Source: Yersinia massiliensis CCUG 53443
Lineage (GTDB): Bacteria; Pseudomonadota; Gammaproteobacteria; Enterobacterales; Enterobacteriaceae
DNA length: 64,000 nucleotides
Direction of reading: 5' to 3'
Assembly (NCBI RefSeq): GCF_000312485.1
Contig: NZ_HE997650.1
Coordinates: 89,721 to 153,720 of the forward strand
Shown here: positions 40,568 to 50,414 of the stretch, one piece after another
Layout of the letters: every line of letters begins with the position of its first letter
Numbering within the stretch: position 1 is the first letter of the stretch
Notes under the pieces: generated by a model
Seen by the model: the letters and a program-made list of their open reading frames with translations, nothing else
What the model was told of the DNA's origin: nothing
The model's database searches: none
Position numbers and translations under genes: made by a program

Positions 40568-42826
40568 TTAATTCGGTTGTTCTAACTCGGCTAATAATTG
40601 CGTAGCTCGGCTGACAATGGGGTGGCTCCCTTGAGAATCGATGCTTTTCAGGATGCTGGACAGCAAGGTAATGGCTTCCGGCTTTCGCTTTGTTTGCGCT
40701 AATAAGCTGGCCAGCTCGTGAGTAGCGGCGATTTGAGCGGGCACAATACCCAATGCCTGCGCGGTCGCGATGGCGCAACGGAACCCTTGTTCAGCGCCGG
40801 TGGCATCACTTAATGCCCATTTGGCGCGAGCTTGGATAATCATCAGTTCGCTTAGATAAGCACGTTCTTGGTGTTTGAACGCCAAATCTAACGCCTGAGA
40901 AATCAATATGTCGCACTGTTGTGGCTGGCCGGAAAGGAGTAATAGTTCGCCACGTTTCCATGCGTGGAAGGAGTGAAATAGCTTCCCACCCTCGCTGAAT
41001 AGATGGGTATCAAAACCGTCGATCATATGTTGCTCTGCCTGCACATAATCATGCTGCATCAGCAGATAGCACCCTTTTAGTACCTTCCCCAGCCCCTGAT
41101 AAAAAGCAAAGCCATATTGCTGCGTCTGTATTTCTAATGCGTGGGTTAGGGGTCCTAAACGATCCCTGTCTTCGAATAAACAGGCCAGCCATGCTGCCCC
41201 TCGTAGAGAGATAACACGATGAAAAACAATTAACGTCTCATCATGACCGCGTAATTCCAGTTTTTTGGCTATCTCTTTAGCCCGCTTAAATTTGCCTCGT
41301 TGAAATGATGCCAATCCTTCTAACGTCAGTGCCATGCCGAATAAATCCAAACCTTGTTGGTCGGTATATTCAGCGGAAGAATTGAGTAATTTGCTACGAA
41401 CCAAGCAGGTCAAAACCTCCTGATTATCGCCCAGCCAAAACAGGGTACTGGCTAATGCGATATGTGCTTCTCCCCATATCAATGCTGTTTTTTCTGTCTG
41501 CCCGTGTTGCAACAACTCCTGAGCCAGAGTTCGCACATGAGGTAATTCCAGCGCCATTAGCTGCGCTGACCAACGCCAAAAAAACAGCCCCACCAGCTCA
41601 GATTCATCACCCGTTTTTTTCCCTAATGAAATGGCATCGTTATGATATTTCAGCGCATCATGACTTAACCAACCATGCAGTATTTGATAGCTGAGGCTCA
41701 GTTGACGATAGAGGTTGTAATGGAGTTGCCGAACTTCTTCATCTAACGTAATTCCTACCAACAGTTGTAAGCCTTTTTGTAAATCCGCGATGGCTTCATG
41801 GTAGGCAGCACTCTGCATGAGGCGCATTCCGGTTTGCAAATGCTGTAGGGCGATTGGCCGCTTATCCATCCGGCCATGGATACGCCGTTCCACCGATTTA
41901 CGACTGATACCCAATAATTGTGCCGCGGCAGTTTTATTTCCCGTCGTGCGCTGTAACGCTCGCTCAATCAGTAATTGTTCTACGGCCTCCAGTTTATCGC
42001 CTCCCGGTAGCGCCAACATGGCATCAGCCAGCAGATCCGCTGACAGTTTCACCTCAAGCTGCGCGGTCGGCATAAATGTGTCGAGTACTTCGCGAGTAAT
42101 TAAGTGGGTATCCGATAATGCCGCTAATCTATCCACTAGGTTGCGTAGTTCTCGCACGTTTCCCGGCCAAGGATACTGTTGTAAGTGAGACATGGCGTGA
42201 GCATTGAAGACTAATCGGTGAGTTTGCAGTGAGGCGAAATATTCAATTAATGCGGGAATGTCCTCTTTACGCTGGTTGAGGGCAGGAATATCCAGCGTGA
42301 TGACCCCGAGGCGGTAATAGAGATCTTCCCTAAACACCCCACTTTTAACTTGAGTCAGTAAGTTCCGGTGAGTCGCGGCGACCACTCGCCCCTTAAAATG
42401 GCGCACATCACTACTGCCGATGGGTCGAAAAGTGCGTGTTTCTAATGCACGTAGCAGTTTAGGCTGTACCGATAATGGCATTTCACCAATTTCATCTAAG
42501 AAGAGGGTGCCACTACCGACCATTTCCAAATGGCCCCGCCGGTCACCAGATGCACCCGTAAATGCGCCTCTAACATGGCCAAATAGTTCCGCTTCAACCA
42601 AGTGCTCAGGGATGGCCCCACAGTTAAGATCGATAAAAGGTGCTGACGGATTTTTACTACGCTGATGGACTAATTGAGCAATCACTTCTTTTCCGCAACC
42701 GGTAGGGCCACAAATCAGCAAGCTTTGCTGCGAAGGCGCAACCTTCTCAACTAACCGTAAAAGTTGTCTGAAGGCTTCGGATGAACCAATAACATTAATT
42801 GATGAATGGCTATCACCTACTGGCAT
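40568..42826 (-). CDS. Sigma-54-dependent activator with C-terminal TPR-like region
   Basis: 752 residues from the ATG at 42826, which has GGAGGGAG directly upstream (a further 15 codons are open but lack such a site). The AAA+ domain starts almost at the N-terminus: Walker A GPTGCGKE (40-47), sigma-54 contact loop GAFTGA (87-92), Walker B LFLDEIGE (~109-116) and an R-finger region. A Fis-type helix-turn-helix follows (ALQRTTGNKTAAAQLLGISRK, ~290-310, one residue trimmed here). The remaining ~430 residues are leucine/alanine-rich helical repeats resembling tetratricopeptides and are the likely sensor. There is no N-terminal receiver, PAS or GAF domain. It reads towards the -24/-12 promoter and is probably its dedicated activator. 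Confidence 0.88.
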   Translation of the reverse strand: MPVGDSHSSINVIGSSEAFRQLLRLVEKVAPSQQSLLICGPTGCGKEVIAQLVHQRSKNPSAPFIDLNCGAIPEHLVEAELFGHVRGAFTGASGDRRGHLEMVGSGTLFLDEIGEMPLSVQPKLLRALETRTFRPIGSSDVRHFKGRVVAATHRNLLTQVKSGVFREDLYYRLGVITLDIPALNQRKEDIPALIEYFASLQTHRLVFNAHAMSHLQQYPWPGNVRELRNLVDRLAALSDTHLITREVLDTFMPTAQLEVKLSADLLADAMLALPGGDKLEAVEQLLIERALQRTTGNKTAAAQLLGISRKSVERRIHGRMDKRPIALQHLQTGMRLMQSAAYHEAIADLQKGLQLLVGITLDEEVRQLHYNLYRQLSLSYQILHGWLSHDALKYHNDAISLGKKTGDESELVGLFFWRWSAQLMALELPHVRTLAQELLQHGQTEKTALIWGEAHIALASTLFWLGDNQEVLTCLVRSKLLNSSAEYTDQQGLDLFGMALTLEGLASFQRGKFKRAKEIAKKLELRGHDETLIVFHRVISLRGAAWLACLFEDRDRLGPLTHALEIQTQQYGFAFYQGLGKVLKGCYLLMQHDYVQAEQHMIDGFDTHLFSEGGKLFHSFHAWKRGELLLLSGQPQQCDILISQALDLAFKHQERAYLSELMIIQARAKWALSDATGAEQGFRCAIATAQALGIVPAQIAATHELASLLAQTKRKPEAITLLSSILKSIDSQGSHPIVSRATQLLAELEQPN

Positions 42827-43220
42827 ATCTCCCTCCTTGACACCAAGGATGGGGAAATAAAATCGAACCATCTGGAGGTGATTTCTGTGATGACAATATG
42901 GGGAAAATTAACAACTAAATTAATTTTTATTAAGTTATATCAACAAGTTTAATGACGTTACTTTGTGGACACCTGCGCAATATGAGACTGATCACCTCAC
43001 CTTTAAAATGGAATAAAAGATTATCACGAATATATAACTGTAAGTTATCTATTGGATATTGCACATGTCCTGCTAAGAAATTCCGTAAATAGTGCGGACG
43101 GTCACAGGAAAAAGAAATCGTGAAGGAAATGACGGGAGGGAATAAAAGCGGCCCGTTCATCGGTTACTGGTTGAACGGGCAGTGCTTGGGCGAGCAATAC
43201 TAAAAAATAGTACACATGCA
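42827..43220. other. Intergenic region upstream of the activator gene
   Basis: About 390 bases, AT-rich near 42900-43060, with no gene seen. It should contain the activator's promoter. I found no second -24/-12 element here. Confidence 0.5.
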
Positions 43221-43292
43221 GGTAATGGTAGACATGCCGATAATAGTACTAGTGTCAATAATAGTACTAGTACCAATGATAGTACGAGTGCC
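43221..43292. repeat. Tandem repeat, four 18-bp units
   Basis: Three clear units GATAATAGTACTAGTGTC, AATAATAGTACTAGTACC and AATGATAGTACGAGTGCC (43239-43292), preceded by one degenerate unit (43221-43238). It ends 4 bases from the fabY stop codon. The 18-base period keeps a reading frame, so an apparent Asn-Ser-Thr-rich short frame across it is an artefact of the repeat. Confidence 0.9.
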
Positions 43293-43296
43293 GATT

Positions 43297-44226
43297 TTAG
43301 CGGACGGCATCATCCCCAGCAGCAACAGGGAGAACCATGTAAGTTCCCGAAAAGACGGAACCCGCATCTTCATCGCCGAATAAGTTTACGTCTAATTGCA
43401 CCCTAGCGCGTCGGCCACGGGCTAATCGGTCCAGATCGCCACTTAGCGAGCTAAGTTCAGCCACGGCTCGCGGCCTACCTGTTACTGGAGCACTGTAGCG
43501 GATGTGTGCATCAACCAGAATAATAGTGCCGCCTAAATGACGTTCGCGTAGTAATAGCCAAATCAACCCCCAGCCGGTCAAGGTTGCCAGCGAGAAAAGG
43601 CTGCCTGCAAATAGGGTATGGTGCGGATTTTGATTGCCCGCCTCTGGCATAGTGGTCACAAAACGCTGGCCAGTATATTGGCTGATGCGTACGCCCATTT
43701 TTTCACTGAGTGGAATATGGTCATACCATGCTTGTTGCAACTGACCGCACCAATCGGGGCGATGCAGAATGTCATCCATAGTCGCGACTGGCTTAATCAT
43801 TAAAAAGTGGCGCACTGGCGTTGTTTGTGGGGCGGTTATCTCCCCTTGGCTAACAAACCCTAACTTGGCAAAGAAATCGACTGCATCTTCACGGGCGCTA
43901 CAAACCACCCGCTTCACGCCCTCCTGACGCGCCACTGACTCTAAGGTCATCGCAACCAGTGTCCCTAAGCCTTTATCACGGACATTGGGGTCAACGGCCA
44001 GAAAACGAATAGCGGCTTCATTATCAGCATTAATATACAACCGGCCAATGGCGACGGGTTTACCCTGCTCATCCACCACCATTTGGTGATGAGCCATAGC
44101 GTCATAAGCATCTTTTTCTGAACCCACGGGTTGGTGCAATGGCTTGCGCAACATCTCCCAACGGAATTGATAATAATCTTTGAGTTCTTGTTCTGTTATG
44201 GGCACACGCAAGTGGTACATAGACAC
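43297..44226 (-). CDS. fabY: FabY (YiiD): acetyltransferase plus hotdog domain, beta-acetoacetyl-ACP synthase type
   Basis: 309 residues, collinear with E. coli YiiD/FabY. An N-terminal GNAT domain (residues 1-140, with acetyl-CoA loop [11 protein letters not shown]) is followed by a C-terminal hotdog thioesterase-like domain (~155-300, [19 protein letters not shown]). FabY proteins can initiate fatty-acid synthesis in some gamma-proteobacteria; in E. coli the domain was linked to a FabH bypass. The C-terminus is about 20 residues shorter than in E. coli, ending next to an 18-bp tandem repeat. It may be co-transcribed after dtd. Confidence 0.9.
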   Translation of the reverse strand: MSMYHLRVPITEQELKDYYQFRWEMLRKPLHQPVGSEKDAYDAMAHHQMVVDEQGKPVAIGRLYINADNEAAIRFLAVDPNVRDKGLGTLVAMTLESVARQEGVKRVVCSAREDAVDFFAKLGFVSQGEITAPQTTPVRHFLMIKPVATMDDILHRPDWCGQLQQAWYDHIPLSEKMGVRISQYTGQRFVTTMPEAGNQNPHHTLFAGSLFSLATLTGWGLIWLLLRERHLGGTIILVDAHIRYSAPVTGRPRAVAELSSLSGDLDRLARGRRARVQLDVNLFGDEDAGSVFSGTYMVLPVAAGDDAVR

Positions 44227-44304
44227 ATTCTCTCTTTAATATTATCAATAAAATCTAGGGCTTAACCCTCTATCCATGTCATAAGCCCAAGTCATATCCA
44301 ACCG

Positions 44305-44742
44305 CTAAACTTGTAACCAAAAAGTCACTGGACCATCGTTGACTAAGCTGACTTTCATATCTGCTGCAAATAATCCCGTTTCAGTTTTTACACCACGCTC
44401 ACGGCACTGAGCAACAAAATACTGATAAAGCCGATCCGCTTCTGCGGGTATTGCACCTTGGGAAAAGCTCGGCCTCATGCCTTTTTGGGTATCGGCAACC
44501 AAGGTAAATTGTGAAACCACCAGCACACTGCCCCCTGCTTGCTGGACGTTGAGATTCATTTTGTCATTCTCATCACCAAAGATACGATATCCCAACACCC
44601 GCTCACATAAACGTTGTGCTTTTTGCTCGGTATCCCCCTGCTCAACACCGAGTAATATCAATAGTCCTGGGCCAATCTCACCCACAATATTCCCATCAAC
44701 CACCACATTGGCGCTGAGCGCCCGTTGAATCAACGCAATCAT
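44305..44742 (-). CDS. dtd: D-aminoacyl-tRNA deacylase
   Basis: Hydrolyses D-aminoacyl-tRNAs (and Gly-tRNA-Ala) so D-amino acids do not enter translation. It is 145 residues, the family length, with the SQFTLVAD catalytic segment (residues ~77-84) and the cross-subunit [12 protein letters not shown]-terminus carrying the GP motif. It starts 6 bases after the yihY stop, so the two are co-transcribed. Confidence 0.97.
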   Translation of the reverse strand: MIALIQRALSANVVVDGNIVGEIGPGLLILLGVEQGDTEQKAQRLCERVLGYRIFGDENDKMNLNVQQAGGSVLVVSQFTLVADTQKGMRPSFSQGAIPAEADRLYQYFVAQCRERGVKTETGLFAADMKVSLVNDGPVTFWLQV

Positions 44743-44748
44743 AAGGCC

Positions 44749-45633
44749 CTACATCTCCTGACTCTGGTTCTCTTCTATCTTCGTTTTATGGCGCAGTGCT
44801 CGATACTCGCTCAAAGTGACCGTAATTTCCGCTCCCAGTAACACGATGCACCAACTCCAGTAAACCCAGAGGAATAATATGGGAATTACGGCTAACACCC
44901 CGTAAATCAACTGATAGGAAGGGAACAGGGTGATATACATCGTGAATCCTTTCTTCCCTAGCTCGAAGAACAAGGCGGCAACCAATGCACCAATCAGCGC
45001 GTCGCGAGCAGGCACCCTGACGGTGGGGACCACGCTGTACAATAACCAGAAGGAAACCCAGGAAATTAATAACGGAAACAGCCGTAATATCTCATCAATC
45101 ATGCTGTCGACTTGTGCATTCGCTAACCATTGTAGCGATAACAAATACGAACTGATTACCATGCTGGCACCGACCAAAATTGGCCCTAGCGTCAAAACCA
45201 TCCAGTAGACCGCGAATGAAAACACCAGTGAACGCTGAGTCTTACTGCGCCAAATCTGGTTTAACACACTGTCCACCGAGTAGATCAGCAGTAGTGCAGT
45301 CACAATTAGCCCACAGGTGCCGACGACCGTCATCCGGTTTGAGTTCGCGACAAACTGCTCAAGATAATTTTGGATGATATCGCCTGTGGCGGGCATAAAA
45401 TTGGCGAAGATGAAGGCTTTCAATTTTATGCTGATATCCGCAAACATCGGAAAAGCGGCGAATAATGCAAAAACGACCGTAATAAGCGGCACTAGCGATA
45501 GCAGCGATACATAAGCTAAATGGCCAGCAAGCATCGTTAACCCATCTTTATCTATTCGGGTGTAAAGCATTCGCCCAAATGTGATGCAGGGCTTTAAAGG
45601 GGTGGTTAAGCGATAACGCAGAGAATTTGCCAT
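44749..45633 (-). CDS. yihY: Inner-membrane protein YihY (BrkB/UPF0761 family)
   Basis: 294 residues with six predicted membrane spans. The conserved [20 protein letters not shown] segment (residues ~37-56) marks the YihY/BrkB family, once mis-annotated as ribonuclease BN. Substrate unknown. Upstream neighbour yihX, downstream dtd, the same order as E. coli. Confidence 0.95.
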   Translation of the reverse strand: MANSLRYRLTTPLKPCITFGRMLYTRIDKDGLTMLAGHLAYVSLLSLVPLITVVFALFAAFPMFADISIKLKAFIFANFMPATGDIIQNYLEQFVANSNRMTVVGTCGLIVTALLLIYSVDSVLNQIWRSKTQRSLVFSFAVYWMVLTLGPILVGASMVISSYLLSLQWLANAQVDSMIDEILRLFPLLISWVSFWLLYSVVPTVRVPARDALIGALVAALFFELGKKGFTMYITLFPSYQLIYGVLAVIPILFLWVYWSWCIVLLGAEITVTLSEYRALRHKTKIEENQSQEM

Positions 45634-45721
45634 GTTCGTCTCTCAGTCAACACGATCTGGCCCAATGTTGGGTTAGCGTGATCACTAAGGCTAACCCATT
45701 CATGGTTGGATGAAGAACTTA

Positions 45722-46309
45722 TCAGGAAAAATAATCAGGAATGACCTTTCGGTCAGTGACATGGATAGCGGTAATCCCTTCGATTCTCGCTGCCACAATA
45801 TTCGCTTCAACATCGTCAAAGAACACGGCTTGTTCCGCTGGGATATTTTCCGCTTCTAATACGTGGTGATAAATCCTGGCTTCCGGTTTACGCATACCCA
45901 GATCTTGAGACAAATACATATGATCAGCCGCCGCGGCAACTTCAGGGTAGTGTTGTGGCCAGTGGTTGCAATGCAGCCGGTTAGTATTGGATAGCACCAC
46001 GACCCGATGCCCATCCTCGCGCAGCTTATGCATAATTTTGATCACTTCAGGGCGCAACGCGACAAATACCGCCTGCCATCCCTCAGCAAACTGTTCAAAA
46101 CTGAGGGCCACGCCCATTTCGTCACAGAGTTGACGGGCAAAATCTTCATCACTGATTTCCCCTCGCTCATGTTGCTGGAACACCTCGCCCATGGTAAAGC
46201 GCTCACTCAATGTCGCCAGTGGCACACCGCTTAATTTACTCCAGACACCCAACACGCGTTTAAAGTCGATATCAACAATCACATTCCCTAGATCAAAGAT
46301 ATACAGCAT
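45722..46309 (-). CDS. yihX: HAD phosphatase YihX (alpha-D-glucose-1-phosphatase)
   Basis: 195 residues (E. coli 199) of the HAD superfamily; releases glucose from alpha-D-glucose-1-phosphate in E. coli. Motif I is FDLGNVIVD, with the nucleophilic Asp but Asn at the position where most phosphatases have the second Asp, as in E. coli YihX. Motif II is VLSNTN, motif III a Lys in GMRKPEARIY, motif IV FFDDVEAN. Confidence 0.94.
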   Translation of the reverse strand: MLYIFDLGNVIVDIDFKRVLGVWSKLSGVPLATLSERFTMGEVFQQHERGEISDEDFARQLCDEMGVALSFEQFAEGWQAVFVALRPEVIKIMHKLREDGHRVVVLSNTNRLHCNHWPQHYPEVAAAADHMYLSQDLGMRKPEARIYHHVLEAENIPAEQAVFFDDVEANIVAARIEGITAIHVTDRKVIPDYFS

Positions 46310-46394
46310 GGCGCTCTCCCAATTAGATGGTGAGTTTCACTGTATCGGGAAAAGGTTAGGCTGAACAGGGAGAGGAAGAAAAAGGAGGGTTCAA

Positions 46395-46516
46395 TCAGAA
46401 AAAATAAAATATTGCAGTGAGGGAGTGAATCCCGATGAGCTTACATCAGTAAGTGATTCGGGTGAACGAGTGAAGCTAACACAGCTGCAGCTTCAAGGAC
46501 GAAGAGGATAAGAACT
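46395..46516. repeat. ERIC element
   Basis: Both conserved ERIC halves are present around the central palindrome: GTGAATCCCGATGAGCTTAC (46425-46444) and CAGTAAGTGATTCGGGTGAA (46447-46466). These are followed by the distal part with GCAGCTTCAAGGACGAAGAG (46487-46506). The ~120-base element lies between yihX and typA, downstream of typA on the minus strand. ERICs are non-autonomous imperfect palindromes common in Yersinia. Outer ends are approximate. Confidence 0.88.
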
Positions 46517-46517
46517 C

Positions 46518-46536
46518 AGGGCGCTTTCGGCGCCCT
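46518..46536 (-). terminator. GC-rich hairpin after typA
   Basis: 7-bp stem AGGGCGC/GCGCCCT with a 5-base loop, 15 bases after the typA stop on the minus strand. There is no strong T-run. Confidence 0.5.
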
Positions 46537-46551
46537 AAGAACAAAGAAGAA

Positions 46552-48375
46552 TTAACCTTCTTTAGGACCGCGACCTGCACGCTTACGATCGTTTTCCGTC
46601 AGATGACGCTTACGGATACGGATTGATTGCGGGGTCACTTCAACCAATTCATCGTCATCGATGAATTCTAGAGCCTGTTCCAGCGTTTTCTTCAGGAAAG
46701 GAACCAGAGTGGTTGCTTCGTCAGTACCGGATGCACGCATGTTGGTCAATTGCTTACCGGTCAGACAGTTTACAGTCAGGTCATTAGAACGTGAGTGAAT
46801 ACCGATGATCTGGCCTTCATACACTTCTGTACCGTGACCGATAAACAGTTTGCCGCGGTCTTGCAGTTTGAACAAGGCGAATGCGACTGCTTTACCTTGG
46901 CCGTTAGAGATCAGTACGCCATTTTGACGTTGGCCGATTTCGCCCGGACGCACATCATCGTAGTGACTGAATGTGGAGTACAGCAGGCCAGTACCTGAAG
47001 TCATGGTCATGAATTCAGTACGGAAGCCAATCAGGCCACGGCTTGGGATCATATAGTCTAAACGAATACGACCTTTGCCATCTGGAACCATGTCCTTCAC
47101 ATCACCTTTACGCTCACCCATGGCTTGCATGACTGAACCTTGGTGCTGTTCTTCGATGTCCAATGTGACGCTTTCAAATGGTTCTTGATGGCGACCGTCG
47201 ATAACACGGTTGATAACTTTAGGACGAGATACAGCCAGCTCGAAACCTTCGCGGCGCATGTTTTCGATCAGAACCGACAGGTGAAGTTCACCACGGCCAG
47301 ATACGCGGAATGCGTCAGCGTCTTCAGTTTCTTCAACACGCAGTGCAACGTTATGGATCAACTCTTTATTCAAGCGGTCAAGGATCTGACGTGAAGTCAC
47401 GTACTTACCTTCTTTACCACAGAACGGTGAGGTGTTAACGCAGAAGTACATGGTCACTGTTGGCTCATCTACAGACAGTGCTGGCAATGCTTCAACAGCA
47501 TTCACGTCACAGATAGTGTCAGAGATGTTCAACTCGCCCAGACCAGTGATAGCAATGATGTCGCCCGCTTCAGCCAGTGTGGTTTCGATACGTTCCAGAC
47601 CCATATGGCCCAGCACTTTACCGACTTTACCGTTGCGAGTTTTACCTTCGCTGTCGATAACAGTCACTTGCTGGTTAGGTTTAATAACACCACGTTTGAT
47701 ACGGCCGATGCCGATAACACCCACGTAGTTGTTGTAGTCCAACTGGGAGATTTGCATCTGCAACGGACCGGTGCTGTCTACGTCTGGCGCAGGCACATGG
47801 TCAACGATTGCTTGATACAGCGGAGTCATGTCTGCCGCCATATCATTGTGATCTTCACCGGCGATACCCATCAATGCAGATGCATAGATGATAGGGAAGT
47901 CCAGTTGTTCGTCGGTAGCATCCAAGTTCACGAACAGGTCAAACACCTGATCCACAACCCAATCAGGACGCGCGCCCGGACGGTCAACTTTGTTAATTAC
48001 CACGATAGGTTTCAGACCATGAGCAAACGCTTTTTTGGTCACGAAACGGGTCTGCGGCATCGGGCCATCCATTGCGTCGACGACCAGCAGCACAGAGTCA
48101 ACCATAGACATTACACGCTCAACCTCACCACCGAAATCGGCGTGTCCTGGGGTATCCACGATGTTGATGCGGTAGTCTTTCCAGTTAATGGCGGTATTTT
48201 TCGCGAGGATGGTTATCCCACGCTCTTTCTCCAAATCGTTGGAGTCCATTACACGTTCAGTTGCTTCAGTACGTTCACCGAAAGTACCAGATTGTTGTAG
48301 CAACTTATCGACCAGGGTAGTTTTCCCATGGTCAACGTGCGCAATAATGGCGATGTTACGCAGATTCTCGATCAC
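46552..48375 (-). CDS. typA: Ribosome-binding GTPase TypA/BipA
   Basis: 607-residue translational GTPase that aids 50S assembly, particularly at low temperature and under stress. G1 is AHVDHGKTT (residues 12-20), G2 around RGITI, G3 DTPGHADF, G4 NKVDRPGA and G5 SALMG. EF-G-like domains and the BipA-specific C-terminal domain follow, ending in a basic tail ([16 protein letters not shown]). Divergent from glnA, the classic typA-glnA arrangement. Confidence 0.98.
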   Translation of the reverse strand: MIENLRNIAIIAHVDHGKTTLVDKLLQQSGTFGERTEATERVMDSNDLEKERGITILAKNTAINWKDYRINIVDTPGHADFGGEVERVMSMVDSVLLVVDAMDGPMPQTRFVTKKAFAHGLKPIVVINKVDRPGARPDWVVDQVFDLFVNLDATDEQLDFPIIYASALMGIAGEDHNDMAADMTPLYQAIVDHVPAPDVDSTGPLQMQISQLDYNNYVGVIGIGRIKRGVIKPNQQVTVIDSEGKTRNGKVGKVLGHMGLERIETTLAEAGDIIAITGLGELNISDTICDVNAVEALPALSVDEPTVTMYFCVNTSPFCGKEGKYVTSRQILDRLNKELIHNVALRVEETEDADAFRVSGRGELHLSVLIENMRREGFELAVSRPKVINRVIDGRHQEPFESVTLDIEEQHQGSVMQAMGERKGDVKDMVPDGKGRIRLDYMIPSRGLIGFRTEFMTMTSGTGLLYSTFSHYDDVRPGEIGQRQNGVLISNGQGKAVAFALFKLQDRGKLFIGHGTEVYEGQIIGIHSRSNDLTVNCLTGKQLTNMRASGTDEATTLVPFLKKTLEQALEFIDDDELVEVTPQSIRIRKRHLTENDRKRAGRGPKEG

Positions 48376-48529
48376 AGCTTTTTTGCCTCAGGCATTTAGA
48401 AATAGCGCGCTATTGTACACGTAATAAGCGAGGGACTAAACAAGATCACAAACTTCTCTTATAAACAACCTAACGGCGGTTAGTTTGTGATCCCTTTCAC
48501 GGTGCAAAAATAGCCTTTCGGCCCATTCT

Positions 48530-48546
48530 TGCACCATTATAGTGCT
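48530..48546. promoter_or_regulatory. NtrC site 1 upstream of glnA
   Basis: TGCACCATTATAGTGCT fits the NtrC dyad TGCAC-N7-GTGCA with one mismatch. It is centred about 32 bases (three helical turns) from site 2, as in E. coli, so two NtrC dimers can bind co-operatively. Confidence 0.85.
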
Positions 48547-48561
48547 CAATGGCGCAAATGA

Positions 48562-48578
48562 AGCACCAGAACAGTGCA
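48562..48578. promoter_or_regulatory. NtrC site 2 upstream of glnA
   Basis: AGCACCAGAACAGTGCA, an NtrC dyad with one mismatch, about 90 bases upstream of the -24 element of glnAp2. Confidence 0.85.
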
Positions 48579-48652
48579 ATATTGCTATCCTGGTGCATAC
48601 TGACTATCAGTAGACCCCATATGATATGGCATAAACGGGGGGTTTGGAAAGT

Positions 48653-48667
48653 TGGCATAGATTTCGC
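48653..48667 (+). promoter_or_regulatory. glnAp2, sigma-54 promoter of glnA
   Basis: TGGCATAGATTTCGC matches the E. coli glnAp2 core (TGGCACAGATTTCGC) except for one base, with the required 10-base spacing between GG and GC. Activated from the two upstream NtrC sites under nitrogen limitation. Confidence 0.92.
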
Positions 48668-48821
48668 AATGTATTTTAGCATGATTCGTTAGCGCGAATA
48701 ACTGTACGAAATAAATAGTGACAAGTTTGCTGTTTTAAGTGATACCAAGGCCACAACCCTATTAGTAATACACGGTAATCGTTCCACGACGACGACTATG
48801 ACAAATCCAGGAGATATAAGT

Positions 48822-50231
48822 ATGTCCGCTGAACATGTTTTGACGATGCTGAATGAGCACGAAGTAAAATTTGTTGATTTGCGTTTCACCGATACCAAAG
48901 GTAAAGAACAGCACATCACCATTCCAGCTCATCAAGTCAACGCTGACTTTTTCGAAGAAGGCAAAATGTTTGATGGCTCCTCGATTGGTGGCTGGAAAGG
49001 CATTAACGAATCCGACATGGTACTGATGCCAGACGCCAGCACCGCAGTTATGGACCCGTTCTTCGAAGATTCCACACTGATTATCCGTTGTGACATCCTT
49101 GAGCCAGGCACCATGCAAGGTTATGACCGCGACCCACGTTCTATCTCTAAACGTGCTGAAGATTTCCTGAAATCTTCAGGTATCGCTGATACCGTGCTGT
49201 TCGGGCCAGAGCCAGAATTCTTCCTGTTCGATGACGTTCGTTTTGGTAGCAGCATTCGTGGCTCCCACGTTGCTATCGATGATATCGAAGGCGCATGGAA
49301 CTCAAGCACTAAATACGAAGGCGGCAACAAAGGCCATCGTCCAGCAGTGAAAGGCGGTTACTTCCCAGTACCTCCGGTCGATTCTTCACAGGATCTGCGT
49401 TCTACCATGTGTTTGACCATGGAAGAAATGGGTCTGGTGGTTGAAGCGCATCACCACGAAGTCGCAACAGCAGGTCAGAACGAAGTGGCTACCCGCTTCA
49501 ACACCATGACCAAAAAAGCTGACGAAATTCAGATCTACAAATACGTGGTACACAACGTGGCACACGCATTTGGTAAAACAGCGACCTTTATGCCAAAACC
49601 AATGTTTGGCGATAACGGTTCAGGAATGCACTGCCACATGTCTTTGTCCAAGAACGGGACTAACCTGTTTGCTGGCGACAAATACGCAGGCTTGTCTGAA
49701 ATGGCGCTGTTCTACATCGGCGGTATTATCAAGCATGCTAAAGCAATCAACGCCTTGGCTAACCCAACGACTAACTCTTACAAGCGTTTGGTCCCAGGCT
49801 ACGAAGCACCGGTCATGTTGGCATACTCTGCCCGTAACCGTTCAGCATCTATCCGTATCCCTGTGGTTGCGAGCCCGAAAGCACGCCGTATTGAAGCGCG
49901 CTTCCCGGACCCAGCAGCTAACCCATACCTGTGCTTCGCAGCACTGCTGATGGCTGGCCTTGATGGCATCATCAACAAAATCCACCCTGGTGATGCGATG
50001 GACAAAAACCTGTATGACTTGCCGCCGGAAGAAGAAGCAGAAATTCCAAAAGTTGCAGGTTCACTGGACGAAGCAATGGCTGCATTGAACGAAGACCGCG
50101 AGTTCTTGACCCGTGGTGGCGTGTTCACTGACGACGCTATCGATGCTTATATCGAATTGCGTAAAGAAGAAATGGACCGCGTTCGTATGACTCCGCATCC
50201 AGTTGAGTTCGAACTGTATTACAGCGTTTAA
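48822..50231 (+). CDS. glnA: Glutamine synthetase GlnA
   Basis: Type I-beta glutamine synthetase: glutamate + NH4+ + ATP to glutamine. From the ATG at 48822 ([10 protein letters not shown]), with AGGAG upstream, it is 469 residues, as in E. coli. Signatures are the FDGSSIGGW region, ATP-binding [14 protein letters not shown] and the adenylylation-site tyrosine in [10 protein letters not shown] near residue 398, so activity is expected to be tuned by GlnE. First gene of glnA-glnL-glnG. Confidence 0.98.
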   Translation: MSAEHVLTMLNEHEVKFVDLRFTDTKGKEQHITIPAHQVNADFFEEGKMFDGSSIGGWKGINESDMVLMPDASTAVMDPFFEDSTLIIRCDILEPGTMQGYDRDPRSISKRAEDFLKSSGIADTVLFGPEPEFFLFDDVRFGSSIRGSHVAIDDIEGAWNSSTKYEGGNKGHRPAVKGGYFPVPPVDSSQDLRSTMCLTMEEMGLVVEAHHHEVATAGQNEVATRFNTMTKKADEIQIYKYVVHNVAHAFGKTATFMPKPMFGDNGSGMHCHMSLSKNGTNLFAGDKYAGLSEMALFYIGGIIKHAKAINALANPTTNSYKRLVPGYEAPVMLAYSARNRSASIRIPVVASPKARRIEARFPDPAANPYLCFAALLMAGLDGIINKIHPGDAMDKNLYDLPPEEEAEIPKVAGSLDEAMAALNEDREFLTRGGVFTDDAIDAYIELRKEEMDRVRMTPHPVEFELYYSV

Positions 50232-50275
50232 TTTTCAGTTTTAGCTTTAGTTTTTTGTTGCCGTGGAAACTTTTG

Positions 50276-50299
50276 GCCCATCTTTAGATGGGCTTTTTT
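50276..50299 (+). terminator. Terminator after glnA
   Basis: 7-bp stem GCCCATC/GATGGGC with a TTTA loop and TTTTTT tail. It lowers read-through from glnA into glnLG, as in E. coli. Confidence 0.93.
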
Positions 50300-50385
50300 C
50301 TCCACCTTTCAAATAGCTAATCAATTATACCCAAGGTCATTGAATTCGCGCGATAGCCGTGAATGTCGATGATAAAGGGTATTGA

Positions 50386-50402
50386 TGCACCTAAAATGTG
50401 CA
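50386..50402. promoter_or_regulatory. NtrC operator at the glnL promoter
   Basis: TGCACCTAAAATGTGCA is a perfect TGCAC-N7-GTGCA dyad, ending 12 bases before the glnL start and abutting its AGGAG ribosome site. In E. coli NtrC represses the weak sigma-70 glnL promoter from such a site. Confidence 0.9.
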
Positions 50403-50414
50403 GGAGTCTGCGTA

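Noticed and set aside
43182..43406. Asn/Ser/Thr-repeat protein on the plus strand
   Set aside because: It is the in-frame reading of an 18-bp tandem repeat and runs antisense into fabY; no start signal.
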